Source of the DNA: an uncultured Sulfitobacter sp.
Lineage (GTDB): Bacteria; Pseudomonadota; Alphaproteobacteria; Rhodobacterales; Rhodobacteraceae
Reading direction: 5' to 3'
Assembly: GCF_947502895.1 (NCBI RefSeq)
Contig: NZ_CANNBM010000002.1
Location: 434,001 to 498,000 of the forward strand
DNA length: 64,000 nt
Under the pieces are notes generated by a model. That model was given only the letters and a program-made list of their open reading frames with translations, was not told the DNA's origin and ran no database searches. Below, in pieces: positions 34,738-43,716 of the stretch; the first letter of the stretch is position 1; each line of letters opens with the position of its first letter. The position numbers and the translations under genes were made by a program.

Positions 34738-35382
34738 ATGCCTCGCACCTCGTTCTCTCATGTGTCCACTTGGGTCTTTGATCTGGACAACACCCTCTAC
34801 CCGCCGCAGGCGCGCCTTTTCGATCTGATCGAAGTGCGAATGACCGCATGGGTCATGAATGCCCTCGGCGTCGAACGTGCAAAGGCAGATCGGCTTCGTG
34901 TGGAGTATTGGCACAAGTACGGAACGACCCTGGCTGGGCTGATGCGTGAACATGACGTTGATCCCGGGCCATATCTTACGGATGTGCATGACATCTCAAT
35001 GGACAGCCTCACGCCTGATCCACAGCTTGCTGCCCACATCCGCGCTCTTCCCGGTCGGCGCATTGTTTATACCAACGGCTGTGCGCCCTACGCAGAGCGC
35101 GTGTTGGCCGCGCGCGGGCTATCTGGCCTGTTTGATGCGGTCTACGGGGTGGAGCATGCAGATTTTCTACCAAAGCCGGAGCGTGGCGCGTTCGAGCAGA
35201 TATTTGCAAGAGATGATCTTACCCCTGCAAAAGCCGCAATGTTCGAAGACGATGCGCGCAATCTCGAAGTGCCACATGATATGGGAATGCGAACAGTGCA
35301 TGTGTCACCCCACCGTGCGGACGCGCCGCATGTGCAATTCCACACAGACAACCTATCTGTGTTCCTCGATCAATTGACCTAA
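34738..35382 (+). CDS. HAD-family pyrimidine 5'-nucleotidase
   Basis: This 214-residue haloacid-dehalogenase phosphatase has motif I as WVFDLDNTLYPP, motif II as VYTNG, motif III lysine in LPKPERGAFEQIF and motif IV as MFEDDARNLE. The form FDLDNTLYP with the tail MGMRTVHVSP is that of the SDT1-like pyrimidine 5'-nucleotidase group, which removes phosphate from UMP/CMP and damaged nucleotides. There is no strong SD before the ATG. The UbiH-like gene begins 17 bases downstream, so the two are probably co-transcribed. Confidence 0.85.
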   Translation: MPRTSFSHVSTWVFDLDNTLYPPQARLFDLIEVRMTAWVMNALGVERAKADRLRVEYWHKYGTTLAGLMREHDVDPGPYLTDVHDISMDSLTPDPQLAAHIRALPGRRIVYTNGCAPYAERVLAARGLSGLFDAVYGVEHADFLPKPERGAFEQIFARDDLTPAKAAMFEDDARNLEVPHDMGMRTVHVSPHRADAPHVQFHTDNLSVFLDQLT

Positions 35383-35399
35383 GACATGAGGGCGGCGCC

Positions 35400-36596
35400 A
35401 TGACCAACACCTGTGACATACTGATTTCCGGTGGTGGCATTGCGGGGCTGACGGCGGCTTCCGCTTTTGGAACGGCGGGGTTCAGCGTTATATGCGTTGA
35501 TCCGACGCCACCTGTCACCGATGGCGCCGCAACAGGCGCTGACCTGCGCTCAACAGCGATGCTGCAACCTGCACGTACCCTGCTGGAGCGCGCAGGCATA
35601 TGGGAGAGCTTGGCACCGCACGCAGCCCCCCTGCAGGTCATGCGGATCATTGATGCTGGCGGAGCCGAGGCCGAACCCCGCGTCACCCGCGAGTTTGATG
35701 CCAGTGACATCTCCGAGCTGCCCTTCGGTTGGAATTTTCCAAATTGGCTGCTGCGTCGTGAAATCCTTGCACGCTTAAACGCACTGGACACAGTCGATTT
35801 TCGCGCAGGTGTCGGTACAACACGGCTGTTCACCCGCGAGGGTAGCGCGAAGGTAACACTTACTGATGGCACGCGCGTAGAGACGAAACTGGTCATTGCA
35901 GCGGACGGGCGCGGATCGCCCATGCGCGCCGCGGCCGGAATTCCTGTTCATACGCAACGCTACGGGCAAAAGGCCCTCGTCTTTGCGGTGACCCATCCGA
36001 TACCGCATGAAAACGTATCTACCGAGGTCCACCGCACTGGCGGGCCTTTCACTCTTGTCCCCCTCCCTGACCGTGATGGCATGCCTTGTTCGGCAGTGGT
36101 TTGGATGGATGACGGGCGCCTCGCGCAAGAGCGTCTCGAACTGGATGTGGCGACATTCGAGGCCGAAGCCTCTGCGCGCTCTACCTATCATTTCGGCCCG
36201 CTGACACTGGTGAGCAAGCGTCAGGTCTGGCCGATCATCACCCAACATGCGAACCGCCTGAGCGGCGAACGGATTGCCCTGATTGCAGAGGCTGCGCATG
36301 TCATGCCCCCTATCGGGGCGCAGGGCTTGAACATGTCTTTGAACGACATTGCAACGCTGCTGGACCTCGCACAAGAGCGGCCTGATGGCTTGGGCGATGC
36401 GGATATGCTGGATGCCTATCATACAGCACGCTACGGCGATATCACCCTGCGCGTGCGCGGTATCGACCTGCTTAACCGTGCATCACAGGCTAGCAGCACG
36501 CTTGCGCGCGATGCGCGTGCCGCAGGGCTGAACGCGCTATACAGCGCGCCGCCTGTGCGTAAAATGCTCATGCAGATGGGTTTGGGAACGCGCTAG
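35400..36596 (+). CDS. UbiH/UbiF/COQ6-type FAD-dependent hydroxylase
   Basis: This 398-residue flavoprotein monooxygenase is of the ubiquinone-biosynthesis class. FAD-binding GGGIAGLTAASAFGTAGF is at the N-terminus, the DG motif is VIAADGRGSPMRAAAG, and the second FAD motif is EAAHVMPPIGAQGLNMSLND. In that motif the usual GDAAH is AEAAH, so the canonical Asp is Glu. Such enzymes hydroxylate the polyprenyl-phenol ring; which carbon is attacked cannot be decided. GGGCGGCG lies just upstream of the ATG. Its stop overlaps the ispG end by four bases. Confidence 0.86.
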   Translation: MTNTCDILISGGGIAGLTAASAFGTAGFSVICVDPTPPVTDGAATGADLRSTAMLQPARTLLERAGIWESLAPHAAPLQVMRIIDAGGAEAEPRVTREFDASDISELPFGWNFPNWLLRREILARLNALDTVDFRAGVGTTRLFTREGSAKVTLTDGTRVETKLVIAADGRGSPMRAAAGIPVHTQRYGQKALVFAVTHPIPHENVSTEVHRTGGPFTLVPLPDRDGMPCSAVVWMDDGRLAQERLELDVATFEAEASARSTYHFGPLTLVSKRQVWPIITQHANRLSGERIALIAEAAHVMPPIGAQGLNMSLNDIATLLDLAQERPDGLGDADMLDAYHTARYGDITLRVRGIDLLNRASQASSTLARDARAAGLNALYSAPPVRKMLMQMGLGTR

Positions 36597-37717
36597 GCGT
36601 CTTCAGCGGCAGCCTCTGCTTCCAACTGGGCTGCGCGTGCTTCAACCTGTTCGACAATATGTTCGATCATCTGGTCATTGTTGAGTTTGTGGCTCTGCTT
36701 GCCCGCGAGATAGACCATACCCGATCCGGCCCCGCCGCCAGTAAACCCGACATCCGTCATAAGCGCCTCGCCAGGGCCGTTGACGACACAGCCAATTATG
36801 CTGAGGCTCATCGGCGTTTTGATGTGCTCCAAACGCGTCTCAAGCGCCTCGACTGTTTTGATCACATCAAACCCCTGCCGCGCGCAGGAGGGACAAGAAA
36901 TGATGTTTACGCCGCGGTGGCGTAGGCCGAGGGATTTGAGAATCTCGAACCCCATCTTTACCTCTTCTACAGGATCGGCAGACAGCGACACGCGGATCGT
37001 ATCACCAATACCCATCCACAACAGGTTGCCCATGCCGATGGCAGATTTGACCGTGCCTGATATCAGCCCGCCCGCCTCGGTAATCCCTAGGTGGATCGGC
37101 GCATCGGTTGCCTCTGCCAACTGCTGATAGGCAGCAGCGGCCATAAAGACGTCCGAGGCTTTACAGCTGATCTTGAATTCGTGAAAATCGTTATCTTGCA
37201 GTATCTTGATGTGGTCCAAGCCGCTCTCGACCATCGCATCGGGACACGGCTCTCCGTATTTGTCCAGCAAGTGCTTTTCCAGTGATCCGGCGTTCACACC
37301 GATACGGATGGAGCAGTTGTTGTCACGCGCGGCCTTGATAACCTCTTTGACCCGCTTTTCATCACCGATATTGCCAGGATTGATCCGAAGGCAGGCAGCC
37401 CCCGCTTCGGCTGCTTCGATCCCGCGCTTGTAGTGAAAATGGATATCCGCAACCAAAGGCACAGGGCTTTCGCGGACAATCTGCTTCAGCGCCGCCGAGC
37501 TTTCGACATCAGGCACCGAAACGCGTACGATATCTGCCCCTGCATCCGCCGCAGCCTGAATTTGGGCGATGGTTGCTTTTGCATCTGTCGTGAGTGTGTT
37601 GGTCATCGTCTGCACAGATATCGGTGCGTCGCCACCCACAGGAACATTACCCACCATGATCTGGCGCGATTTGCGACGATAAATGTTGCGCCAAGGACGT
37701 ATATGATTGAGCGACAT
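36593..37717 (-). CDS. ispG: 4-hydroxy-3-methylbut-2-enyl-diphosphate synthase
   Basis: This 374-residue [4Fe-4S] enzyme catalyses the penultimate step of the MEP isoprenoid pathway, reducing MEcPP to HMBPP. Visible features are the start IRPWRNIYRRKSRQIMVGN, VPVGGDAPISVQTMTNT, the barrel motif ADIHFHYKRGIEAAEAG, INPGNIGDE, and the cluster cysteines in ISCPSCARQGF and IGCVVNGPGEA. GAGGTTGAC stands before the chosen ATG; an ATG 9 codons upstream has a less well spaced site. The gene lies 107 bases downstream of the RodZ-like gene in the same direction. Confidence 0.96.
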   Translation of the reverse strand: MSLNHIRPWRNIYRRKSRQIMVGNVPVGGDAPISVQTMTNTLTTDAKATIAQIQAAADAGADIVRVSVPDVESSAALKQIVRESPVPLVADIHFHYKRGIEAAEAGAACLRINPGNIGDEKRVKEVIKAARDNNCSIRIGVNAGSLEKHLLDKYGEPCPDAMVESGLDHIKILQDNDFHEFKISCKASDVFMAAAAYQQLAEATDAPIHLGITEAGGLISGTVKSAIGMGNLLWMGIGDTIRVSLSADPVEEVKMGFEILKSLGLRHRGVNIISCPSCARQGFDVIKTVEALETRLEHIKTPMSLSIIGCVVNGPGEALMTDVGFTGGGAGSGMVYLAGKQSHKLNNDQMIEHIVEQVEARAAQLEAEAAAEDA

Positions 37718-37824
37718 GTCAACCTCACTAGACAGTTCAGACATGTCCTAAGTAGCCATGCAGACCCGCGGCTGCAATCAAAAGCTATGCTTTGTGCGAC
37801 GATAAGCGCAGTCTTGGGGGTAGT

Positions 37825-39096
37825 TTACTGGTCAGCGTCAGATGGAGCGTCGGCCACGGCACGCAATTCAGCAACCAATGTTTCCAATGCGCTGTCCTGA
37901 CCGGGCTGCGCAGGCTCATAGAGCTCGGCCAAGGCCTGCTGCTGCAGCGGAACATTGGATGTCACACTGCCGCGGCTTCCCGCTGGGCCAAAGAACTCGC
38001 CGTTCATCACGAAATAGACTGCACCGCTTTGACCTGTGCGCAGCATCGGCGGCTCTTCCAATGCAGGCACGTCAAAGGTGTCGCCCTTTTGCATGACTTT
38101 TTCAAAGATGTTGGTACCATCTGCTGCCGTCACACGCACCCAAGTTTCGCTGGTTGCAACGACTTGCACTGCAGGTGCGGGACCTTCGAGAACCTGTGGA
38201 ACCGTAAGGCCAGCTGTTACGGTCGGCACATCCAGCGCCTCGGTTATGGCACCATCCACAGCATTGGCGAGCAGGTCTTGCGGGCCCGCCGGTGCCGCGA
38301 TTGTGGGTTGGTCGAACAAGCCGCTGGTGCGTGGATCAAGCGATGCAATGGGAGCATCACGCGCAACCAGCACGGGCACATCCAACGCCGCAGGTCGGTA
38401 CAAACGGTCCAACGCCTCAACGCGGGGCGCGTCTTCCAGCGCAGCGGGAGTTGGCACACCGTTCTCAAGGATCGGTTGAGCAGGCGCATTTGCCTGCAAC
38501 GGGTCAAGATCAGATAAAACAACGGGCGTCTGATCCACAGGTGACACCTGCACACGCTGCACTTCTTTCAAAACGCTCCACCCGCCGAAACCAATCGCAC
38601 CGATCAGTGCCACCAGAATAAGCGAGGACCCGATGGCAGCGGGCTCGATCCGAGACAGAAAACCATCACCGCCCGGTGCGAACGGCATCGCAGGGCGGGA
38701 AAAGATATCATGCTCGGCCTGACGGCTCAGACGCTCTTCGCGGGTCGGTTTTTTGACCACTGACGCTTCGGCAGACATGCCGTGTGCCACGCTAAATCCG
38801 CTTTCATTGCAGAACGCGTCAAAAGCCTTGTCAGGGTCCATGTTGAGGTACCGTGCGTACGAGCGCACATAGCCTGCGATAAATCCGGGAGTGTCGAATG
38901 CGTCAGGATCGGCATTTTCGATAGCGGCGATGTAGGATGCTTTGATCCGTAGTTCGCGCTGCACATCGAGAAGGGATTTGCCAAGCGTTGCACGCTCTCC
39001 GCGCATCAGATCGCCCAAGCGCAATTCAAACGCGTCAAAGCCAGACTGCTTGACTGATTCGTCTTCAACGCTCTTGCTGGCCCAACGCCCGATCAT
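37825..39096 (-). CDS. RodZ-like HTH membrane protein with DUF4115 domain
   Basis: This 423-residue protein has a cytoplasmic helix-turn-helix at about 24-95 (LGDLMRGERATLGKSLLDVQ; FDTPGFIAGYVRSYARYLNM), a charged linker, one membrane span at about 153-173 (IGSSLILVALIGAIGFGGW), a proline/alanine-rich periplasmic linker, and a DUF4115 domain at about 308-382 (ETWVRVTAADGTNIFEKVMQ). This is the RodZ architecture, the factor that couples MreB to the elongation machinery. Placement upstream of ispG is typical of Rhodobacterales. AGGGCATTGCT precedes the ATG. The linker is long compared with E. coli RodZ. Confidence 0.86.
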   Translation of the reverse strand: MIGRWASKSVEDESVKQSGFDAFELRLGDLMRGERATLGKSLLDVQRELRIKASYIAAIENADPDAFDTPGFIAGYVRSYARYLNMDPDKAFDAFCNESGFSVAHGMSAEASVVKKPTREERLSRQAEHDIFSRPAMPFAPGGDGFLSRIEPAAIGSSLILVALIGAIGFGGWSVLKEVQRVQVSPVDQTPVVLSDLDPLQANAPAQPILENGVPTPAALEDAPRVEALDRLYRPAALDVPVLVARDAPIASLDPRTSGLFDQPTIAAPAGPQDLLANAVDGAITEALDVPTVTAGLTVPQVLEGPAPAVQVVATSETWVRVTAADGTNIFEKVMQKGDTFDVPALEEPPMLRTGQSGAVYFVMNGEFFGPAGSRGSVTSNVPLQQQALAELYEPAQPGQDSALETLVAELRAVADAPSDADQ

Positions 39097-39219
39097 AGCA
39101 ATGCCCTAGTCTACTCTTTGTGCCTGTCTACCCTTTGACAACCAAATACCTTGATTCGTCTTAGGTCTTGTTAGGCTAAACGTAGCACAGTGCAAAGTTA
39201 TTAGCGAGTTATTGACGAA

Positions 39220-40443
39220 TTATCCGGCGAGTTCGGCACGATTCAGCGCACAATGCGCCCACAATCCATCCATTGCATTCACGAGCGCATCCATTTCGTC
39301 AGAACCGTGTACGGGCGAAGGTGTGAAGCGCAGCCTTTCAGTGCCGCGTGGCACGGTCGGAAAGTTGATAGGTTGGACATAGATTCCATGATCTTCCAAC
39401 AACATGTCCGACAACATCTTTGTATGGACAGGATTGCCTACCATCACGGGAACAATGTGGCTGCCATGATCAATAATCGGCAGGCCAAGCCCCTTGAGCC
39501 GCAGCTTGAGCGCGCGCGCCTGCTCTTGATGTTTTTCGCGTAGCTCTGGCGCTGTTTTGAGAAACGCAACAGAAGCCGCGGCACCCGCAGCCACGGCTGG
39601 CGGCAGCGATGTTGTAAAAATAAATCCGGGTGCATAAGACCGTATCGCATCGCACATTTTGGCAGACGCCGCGATATAGCCGCCCATAACGCCATACGCT
39701 TTGGCCAGCGTTCCGTTAATGATATCAAGGCGATGCATTAGGCGGTCCCGTTCGGCAACCCCTGCCCCACGCGGGCCGTACATACCAACGGCGTGTACTT
39801 CATCGATATATGTCAGTGCCCCGAATTCATCTGCCAGATCGCACAACGCTTCAATCGGGCCAAAATCACCATCCATGGAATAGATGCTCTCAAATGCAAT
39901 CAATTTGGGGGCATCGCTATCGTCGGCTTCCAGCAACTCTCGGAGATGGGCGACGTCATTGTGGCGAAAAATCCGCTTTGCGCCCCCGTTGCGGCGCACA
40001 CCCTCGATCATGGAGGCATGGTTAAGCGCGTCGGAATAAATGATCAGCCCCGGAAACAACTTTGGCAACGTGCTGAGGGTGGCATCGTTCGCAATGTAGG
40101 CAGAAGTGAACAGCAGCGCCGCCTCTTTGCCGTGCAAATCGGCCAACTCGGCCTCGAGCCGCTTGTGATATACTGTCGTGCCGGAGATGTTACGCGTCCC
40201 GCCCGAGCCTGCGCCTGTGGCTTCAATCGCTTCGTGCATCGCTTCGCGCACGACAGGGTGTTGGCCCATTCCCAGATAATCATTACCGCACCACACCGTA
40301 ATATCCTGCGCGGTCCCGTCAGGCTTGGTCCAGACTGCATGGGGAAAATTGCCATTGCGCCGCTCAATATCAATGAACGTGCGATAGCGGCCTTCGTCAT
40401 GCAAACGCGCAAGCGCCTGATCAAGCTGGTCCGAATAGGTCAT
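39220..40443 (-). CDS. hemA: 5-aminolevulinate synthase
   Basis: This 407-residue PLP enzyme makes 5-aminolevulinate from glycine and succinyl-CoA, the first step of tetrapyrrole synthesis in alphaproteobacteria. It matches Rhodobacter HemA closely by memory: RYRTFIDIERRNGNFPHAVW, TVWCGNDYLGMGQHPVV, GSGGTRNISGTTVYHKRLE, YIDEVHAVGMYGPRGAG, the PLP lysine in NGTLAKAYGVMGGYIA, and PRGTERLRFTPSPVH. The start at 40443 (MTYSDQLDQAL) aligns with the family and has GGAG 8 bases upstream; the ATG two codons earlier lies too close to that site. It heads the leftward hemA, rodZ-like, ispG series, but 123 bases separate it from the next gene. Confidence 0.97.
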   Translation of the reverse strand: MTYSDQLDQALARLHDEGRYRTFIDIERRNGNFPHAVWTKPDGTAQDITVWCGNDYLGMGQHPVVREAMHEAIEATGAGSGGTRNISGTTVYHKRLEAELADLHGKEAALLFTSAYIANDATLSTLPKLFPGLIIYSDALNHASMIEGVRRNGGAKRIFRHNDVAHLRELLEADDSDAPKLIAFESIYSMDGDFGPIEALCDLADEFGALTYIDEVHAVGMYGPRGAGVAERDRLMHRLDIINGTLAKAYGVMGGYIAASAKMCDAIRSYAPGFIFTTSLPPAVAAGAAASVAFLKTAPELREKHQEQARALKLRLKGLGLPIIDHGSHIVPVMVGNPVHTKMLSDMLLEDHGIYVQPINFPTVPRGTERLRFTPSPVHGSDEMDALVNAMDGLWAHCALNRAELAG

Positions 40444-40646
40444 GCGCATCTCCGTCAGTGCAGGGCGCCGCGCGCGGGCGTCAATTGGCAGTGATGCTCA
40501 AGTATAGAATGGTTCCAAACGGATCAATACGCAAACGGGCGCGTAGTGTCGCAGGTGTTGTTTCCGATGGGAAAATCCCGCCACTGGACAACGCTTTGAC
40601 GCCTGATAGGCTCCGCGCAAATACACCCCTCCCAAGGAGCCGCCCC

Positions 40647-42023
40647 ATGTCCCTCGATGCCGTTCTCGCCCATATTGACGCTGACCTTCCTGCCGCCACC
40701 GAACGGTTGCTTGAACTGCTGCGGATCAAGTCAATCTCGACCGATCCCGCGTTCAAGGAGGACTGTCAGCAGGCCGCAGATTGGCTTGTAGCGGACCTTC
40801 AAAGCCTTGGAATAGATGCACAAAAGCGTGAAACGACAGGTCATCCGATGGTTGTAGGACATGTAGGGCCTGAAAACGGCAAACCGCATCTCTTGTTCTA
40901 CGGCCACTATGATGTGCAGCCTGTTGACCCTCTGAATTTGTGGGACCGCGATCCGTTTGACCCCGCCATTGAACAGACCGATGCAGGCGCTGTGATCCGC
41001 GGGCGCGGTGCCGCCGACGACAAAGGCCAGTTAATGACATTTGTCGAGGCATTTCGCGCATGGAAGGCCGTGCATGGCGATTGGCCCTGCCGCATCACGT
41101 TCTTTTTCGAGGGCGAGGAGGAATCAGGCTCCCCGTCGCTGGTGCCTTTCATGGAGGAGCACAAAGACGAACTGCGCGCAGATTTTGCCATGATCTGTGA
41201 CACAGGGATGTTCCAAAGCCGCACCCCTGCAATAACGACCATGCTGCGCGGTTTATTGGGCGAAGAGCTGACCATCACCGCCCCGTCAAAAGACCTGCAC
41301 AGCGGCATGTTCGGCGGCATCGCCATGAACCCGATCCGCGTTCTGTCGCGCATCATTGCATCCCTACATGACGATCAGGGCCGCATCACCATTCCTGGCT
41401 TTTATGATGGCGTGCCAGACCTGTCAGACGAGCTGGAGGCGCAGTGGCAGGGTCTGGCATTTGATCATGCCGGATTCCTTCGCGATGTAGGCCTCAGCCA
41501 TCCAGCGGGTGAACAGGACCGCACGCCGCTGGAAATGATCTGGTCACGCCCCACCTGTGAAGTGAACGGCATTGGCGGCGGCTATCAGGGCGACGGGTTC
41601 AAAACCGTACTCCCGTCCAAGGCCACCGCAAAGATTTCATTCCGCCTTGTGGGCGATCAGGACCCGTTGGTTATCCGAGAAAATTTCCGCACGATGGTGG
41701 AAGACATGTTGCCGCCAGATTGCACTGCGGAATGGTTGGGTCACGGGGCAAGCCGCGCATCCGCAACCCCCACAGACGATCCTGCCTTCGCAAAATCGCT
41801 CAAAGCACTCTCGGAGGAATGGCAGACGCCCGCTGCCTACATCGGCTGCGGCGGCTCCATTCCGATTGCAGGGCATTTCGACCAGATCCTCGGCACCACA
41901 CCCGTGCTGATCGGCTTTGGCAAAGACGACGACCAGATCCACTCCCCGAACGAGAAATACGACATGGAGAGCTTTCACAAAGGCATCCGCTCATGGGCAC
42001 GGATACTGGATGCGATTACGTAA
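40647..42023 (+). CDS. M20-family metallopeptidase (dipeptidase)
   Basis: This 458-residue cytosolic di-zinc peptidase is of the carnosinase/DapE superfamily. Metal and catalytic residues are in FYGHYDVQPVDP (H and D), GRGAADDKGQL (bridging D), FFFEGEEESGSPSL (catalytic and metal E pair), AMICDTGMF, and HSPNEKYDMESF (last His). The lid domain contains LHSGMFGGIAMNPIRVL with its dimer-site His. AAGGAG precedes the ATG; a longer in-frame start was rejected. It is divergent from hemA across about 200 bases. Substrate specificity is not readable; short peptides are typical. Confidence 0.9.
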   Translation: MSLDAVLAHIDADLPAATERLLELLRIKSISTDPAFKEDCQQAADWLVADLQSLGIDAQKRETTGHPMVVGHVGPENGKPHLLFYGHYDVQPVDPLNLWDRDPFDPAIEQTDAGAVIRGRGAADDKGQLMTFVEAFRAWKAVHGDWPCRITFFFEGEEESGSPSLVPFMEEHKDELRADFAMICDTGMFQSRTPAITTMLRGLLGEELTITAPSKDLHSGMFGGIAMNPIRVLSRIIASLHDDQGRITIPGFYDGVPDLSDELEAQWQGLAFDHAGFLRDVGLSHPAGEQDRTPLEMIWSRPTCEVNGIGGGYQGDGFKTVLPSKATAKISFRLVGDQDPLVIRENFRTMVEDMLPPDCTAEWLGHGASRASATPTDDPAFAKSLKALSEEWQTPAAYIGCGGSIPIAGHFDQILGTTPVLIGFGKDDDQIHSPNEKYDMESFHKGIRSWARILDAIT

Positions 42024-42163
42024 AAGCGCGGGACAGATCACACCAATTGCAGATTAGTGCGAAAAGTGCCGGATGATGCATGCCGTCCAAATGTCAGATG
42101 TTGGTGCCTGATCCGGCATCAGAATGGTGATTGACCTTAAGTCCTAATTAGCTATTCATGAAA

Positions 42164-42236
42164 ATGTCAGGGGCGCCGCGAGGCTGAGATGTACCCTTTG
42201 AACCTGAACCGGATAATGCCGGCGGAGGGAGGCAAA
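42164..42236 (+). ncRNA. TPP riboswitch (THI-box aptamer)
   Basis: The conserved TPP aptamer is seen: CAGGGGCGCC, then GGCTGAGA, ACCCTTTGAACCTGA, CCGG-AT-AATGCCGG and GGAGGGA. The CTGAGA and ACC-CTTTGAACCTGA segments form the pyrimidine sensor arm, and the CCGGATAATGCCGG and GGAGGGA segments the pyrophosphate arm and closing strand. It lies 57 bases before thiM, the expected place for thiamine feedback control. Confidence 0.96.
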
Positions 42237-42259
42237 ATCAGACCAATTTGGTTTGTCGC

Positions 42260-42289
42260 GTCTTTCCGTTCGTTGTGAAAAGGAAAGAC
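42260..42289 (+). promoter_or_regulatory. SD-sequestering hairpin of the TPP riboswitch
   Basis: GTCTTTCC (42260-42267) and GGAAAGAC (42282-42289) form a perfect 8-bp stem whose 3' arm contains the thiM ribosome-binding site (AAGGAAAG, 42280-42287). There is no T-run after it, so the expression platform most likely acts on translation initiation. This is inferred from pairing only. Confidence 0.7.
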
Positions 42290-42292
42290 CGC

Positions 42293-43075
42293 ATGACACC
42301 GAATACCGCTTTTGAGGCTCTGCGCGCGCAAGCGCCACTTGTCCACTGCATTACCAACTACGTCGCTATGAACATTGCGGCAAATGTTACCTTGGCGGCA
42401 GGGGCTTCACCCGCCATGATCCACGCACCCGAAGAGATCGCAGATTTCGCGCCTATCGCCGGTGCGGTAACCATCAATATCGGCACCCTATCCGCCCCGT
42501 GGCTTGAAAGCATGAAAGCAGCTGCCGTCGCAGCGAACGCGGCCAGTGTGCCTTGGGTGCTGGATCCCGTTGCTCATTTCGCAACGCCCTACCGCGCCAA
42601 AGCCGCTGTGGATTTGCTCACCCTGAAACCCGCCATTGTGCGCGGGAATGCGTCCGAGATCGTCGCGCTCGCAGGCGGGATCGGGTCAGGCAAGGGCGCA
42701 GATAGCGGTGATAGCGTTGCTGACGCGCAAAGCTCGGCCATGGCCCTTGCGTCAAGCCATGGCTGCGTTGTTGCGGTCTCGGGCCCCGTTGATTTCATCA
42801 CTGATGGCAAACGGAGCGCCAGCGTAACCGGCGGATCAGACCTCATGCCCAAAGTAACCGCTTTGGGATGTTCTCTAACGGCATTGGTCGGGGCTTATTC
42901 TGCCGTCGCCCCGAGCCTCGAGGCGACAGTCGCCGCCTTCGTGCACTTTGCCGAGGCAGGAGAGCGCGCAGGCAAAGATGCCCTGGGACCAGGCAGCTTT
43001 TCAGTGGCGTTCCTTGATGCGCTCCACACCCTGCAACCTGGCGATCTGGGCGAGGCGCGTGTGACATGGCGCTAA
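42293..43075 (+). CDS. thiM: Hydroxyethylthiazole kinase
   Basis: This 260-residue kinase phosphorylates the thiazole alcohol for thiamine salvage. Family blocks are VHCITNYVAMNIAANVTLAA, GASPAMIHAPEE, WVLDPVAHFATPYR, IVRGNASEI and the active-site cysteine in VTALGCSLTALVGA. The usual TGxGC reads TALGC here, losing one glycine of the anion hole. AAAGGAAAGACCGC precedes the ATG, which is 57 bases after the TPP aptamer. It overlaps thiE by 10 bases. Confidence 0.94.
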   Translation: MTPNTAFEALRAQAPLVHCITNYVAMNIAANVTLAAGASPAMIHAPEEIADFAPIAGAVTINIGTLSAPWLESMKAAAVAANAASVPWVLDPVAHFATPYRAKAAVDLLTLKPAIVRGNASEIVALAGGIGSGKGADSGDSVADAQSSAMALASSHGCVVAVSGPVDFITDGKRSASVTGGSDLMPKVTALGCSLTALVGAYSAVAPSLEATVAAFVHFAEAGERAGKDALGPGSFSVAFLDALHTLQPGDLGEARVTWR

Positions 43076-43716
43076 AGACCGATAGCTTGCGGTTGTACCT
43101 CGTAACCGACCCAAGCCTGTGCCCCGGCCCGCGTCTGGTTGAGACAGTAGCAGCGGCAGTTCGCGGTGGCGTCACATTCGTGCAGCTGCGCGACAAAGAC
43201 GCATCAACCCGCGACCGCATCGAAGCTGCCTGCGCACTCAAAGGTGTCCTTGCCGGTACTGGTATTCCGCTGGTCATCAACGATGATCTTGACGCTGCAC
43301 TTGCAGCTGACGTGGACGGCATCCATATCGGCCAAGAGGACGTGAGCCCCGACATCGCGCGTCACCGGCTCGGGCACGGAAAGCTTATCGGGCTTTCTTG
43401 CGAGACAACGGTTCAGGTCGCCGCAGCGAATGTCGATTTTGTCGATTACCTCGGCCTCGGGACGGTTTTTGCGACCTCGACCAAAGCGGATCACAAGCCG
43501 ACGATCGGGTTGATTGGCCTATCCGAAATGGTGCGCTTGGCAAAGATCCCGACCGTCGCCATCGGTGGCCTAAAGAAAGAACATGCGGCCGACATCCTCA
43601 AAACGGGATGTGATGGCATCGCAGTCGTGTACGCAATTTGCGGTCAGCCCGATCCGGAACAGGCGGCGCGTGACCTTGGCCGCGCAATTCAGTCTAGAAA
43701 CGGGACTTTCTTATGA
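43066..43716 (+). CDS. thiE: Thiamine-phosphate synthase
   Basis: This 216-residue TIM-barrel enzyme joins HMP-PP to thiazole phosphate to give thiamine phosphate. Motifs are LYLVTDPSLCPGPRL, VQLRDKDASTRDRI, LVINDDLDAALAADVDGIHI, GQEDVSP, DYLGLGTVFATSTKADH and VAIGGLKKEHA. It starts inside the end of thiM and overlaps thiD by four bases (ATGA), so all are translated from one message under the TPP riboswitch. With ThiM and ThiD it forms a salvage-type set; no thiC or thiG is in the window. Confidence 0.94.
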   Translation: MALKTDSLRLYLVTDPSLCPGPRLVETVAAAVRGGVTFVQLRDKDASTRDRIEAACALKGVLAGTGIPLVINDDLDAALAADVDGIHIGQEDVSPDIARHRLGHGKLIGLSCETTVQVAAANVDFVDYLGLGTVFATSTKADHKPTIGLIGLSEMVRLAKIPTVAIGGLKKEHAADILKTGCDGIAVVYAICGQPDPEQAARDLGRAIQSRNGTFL

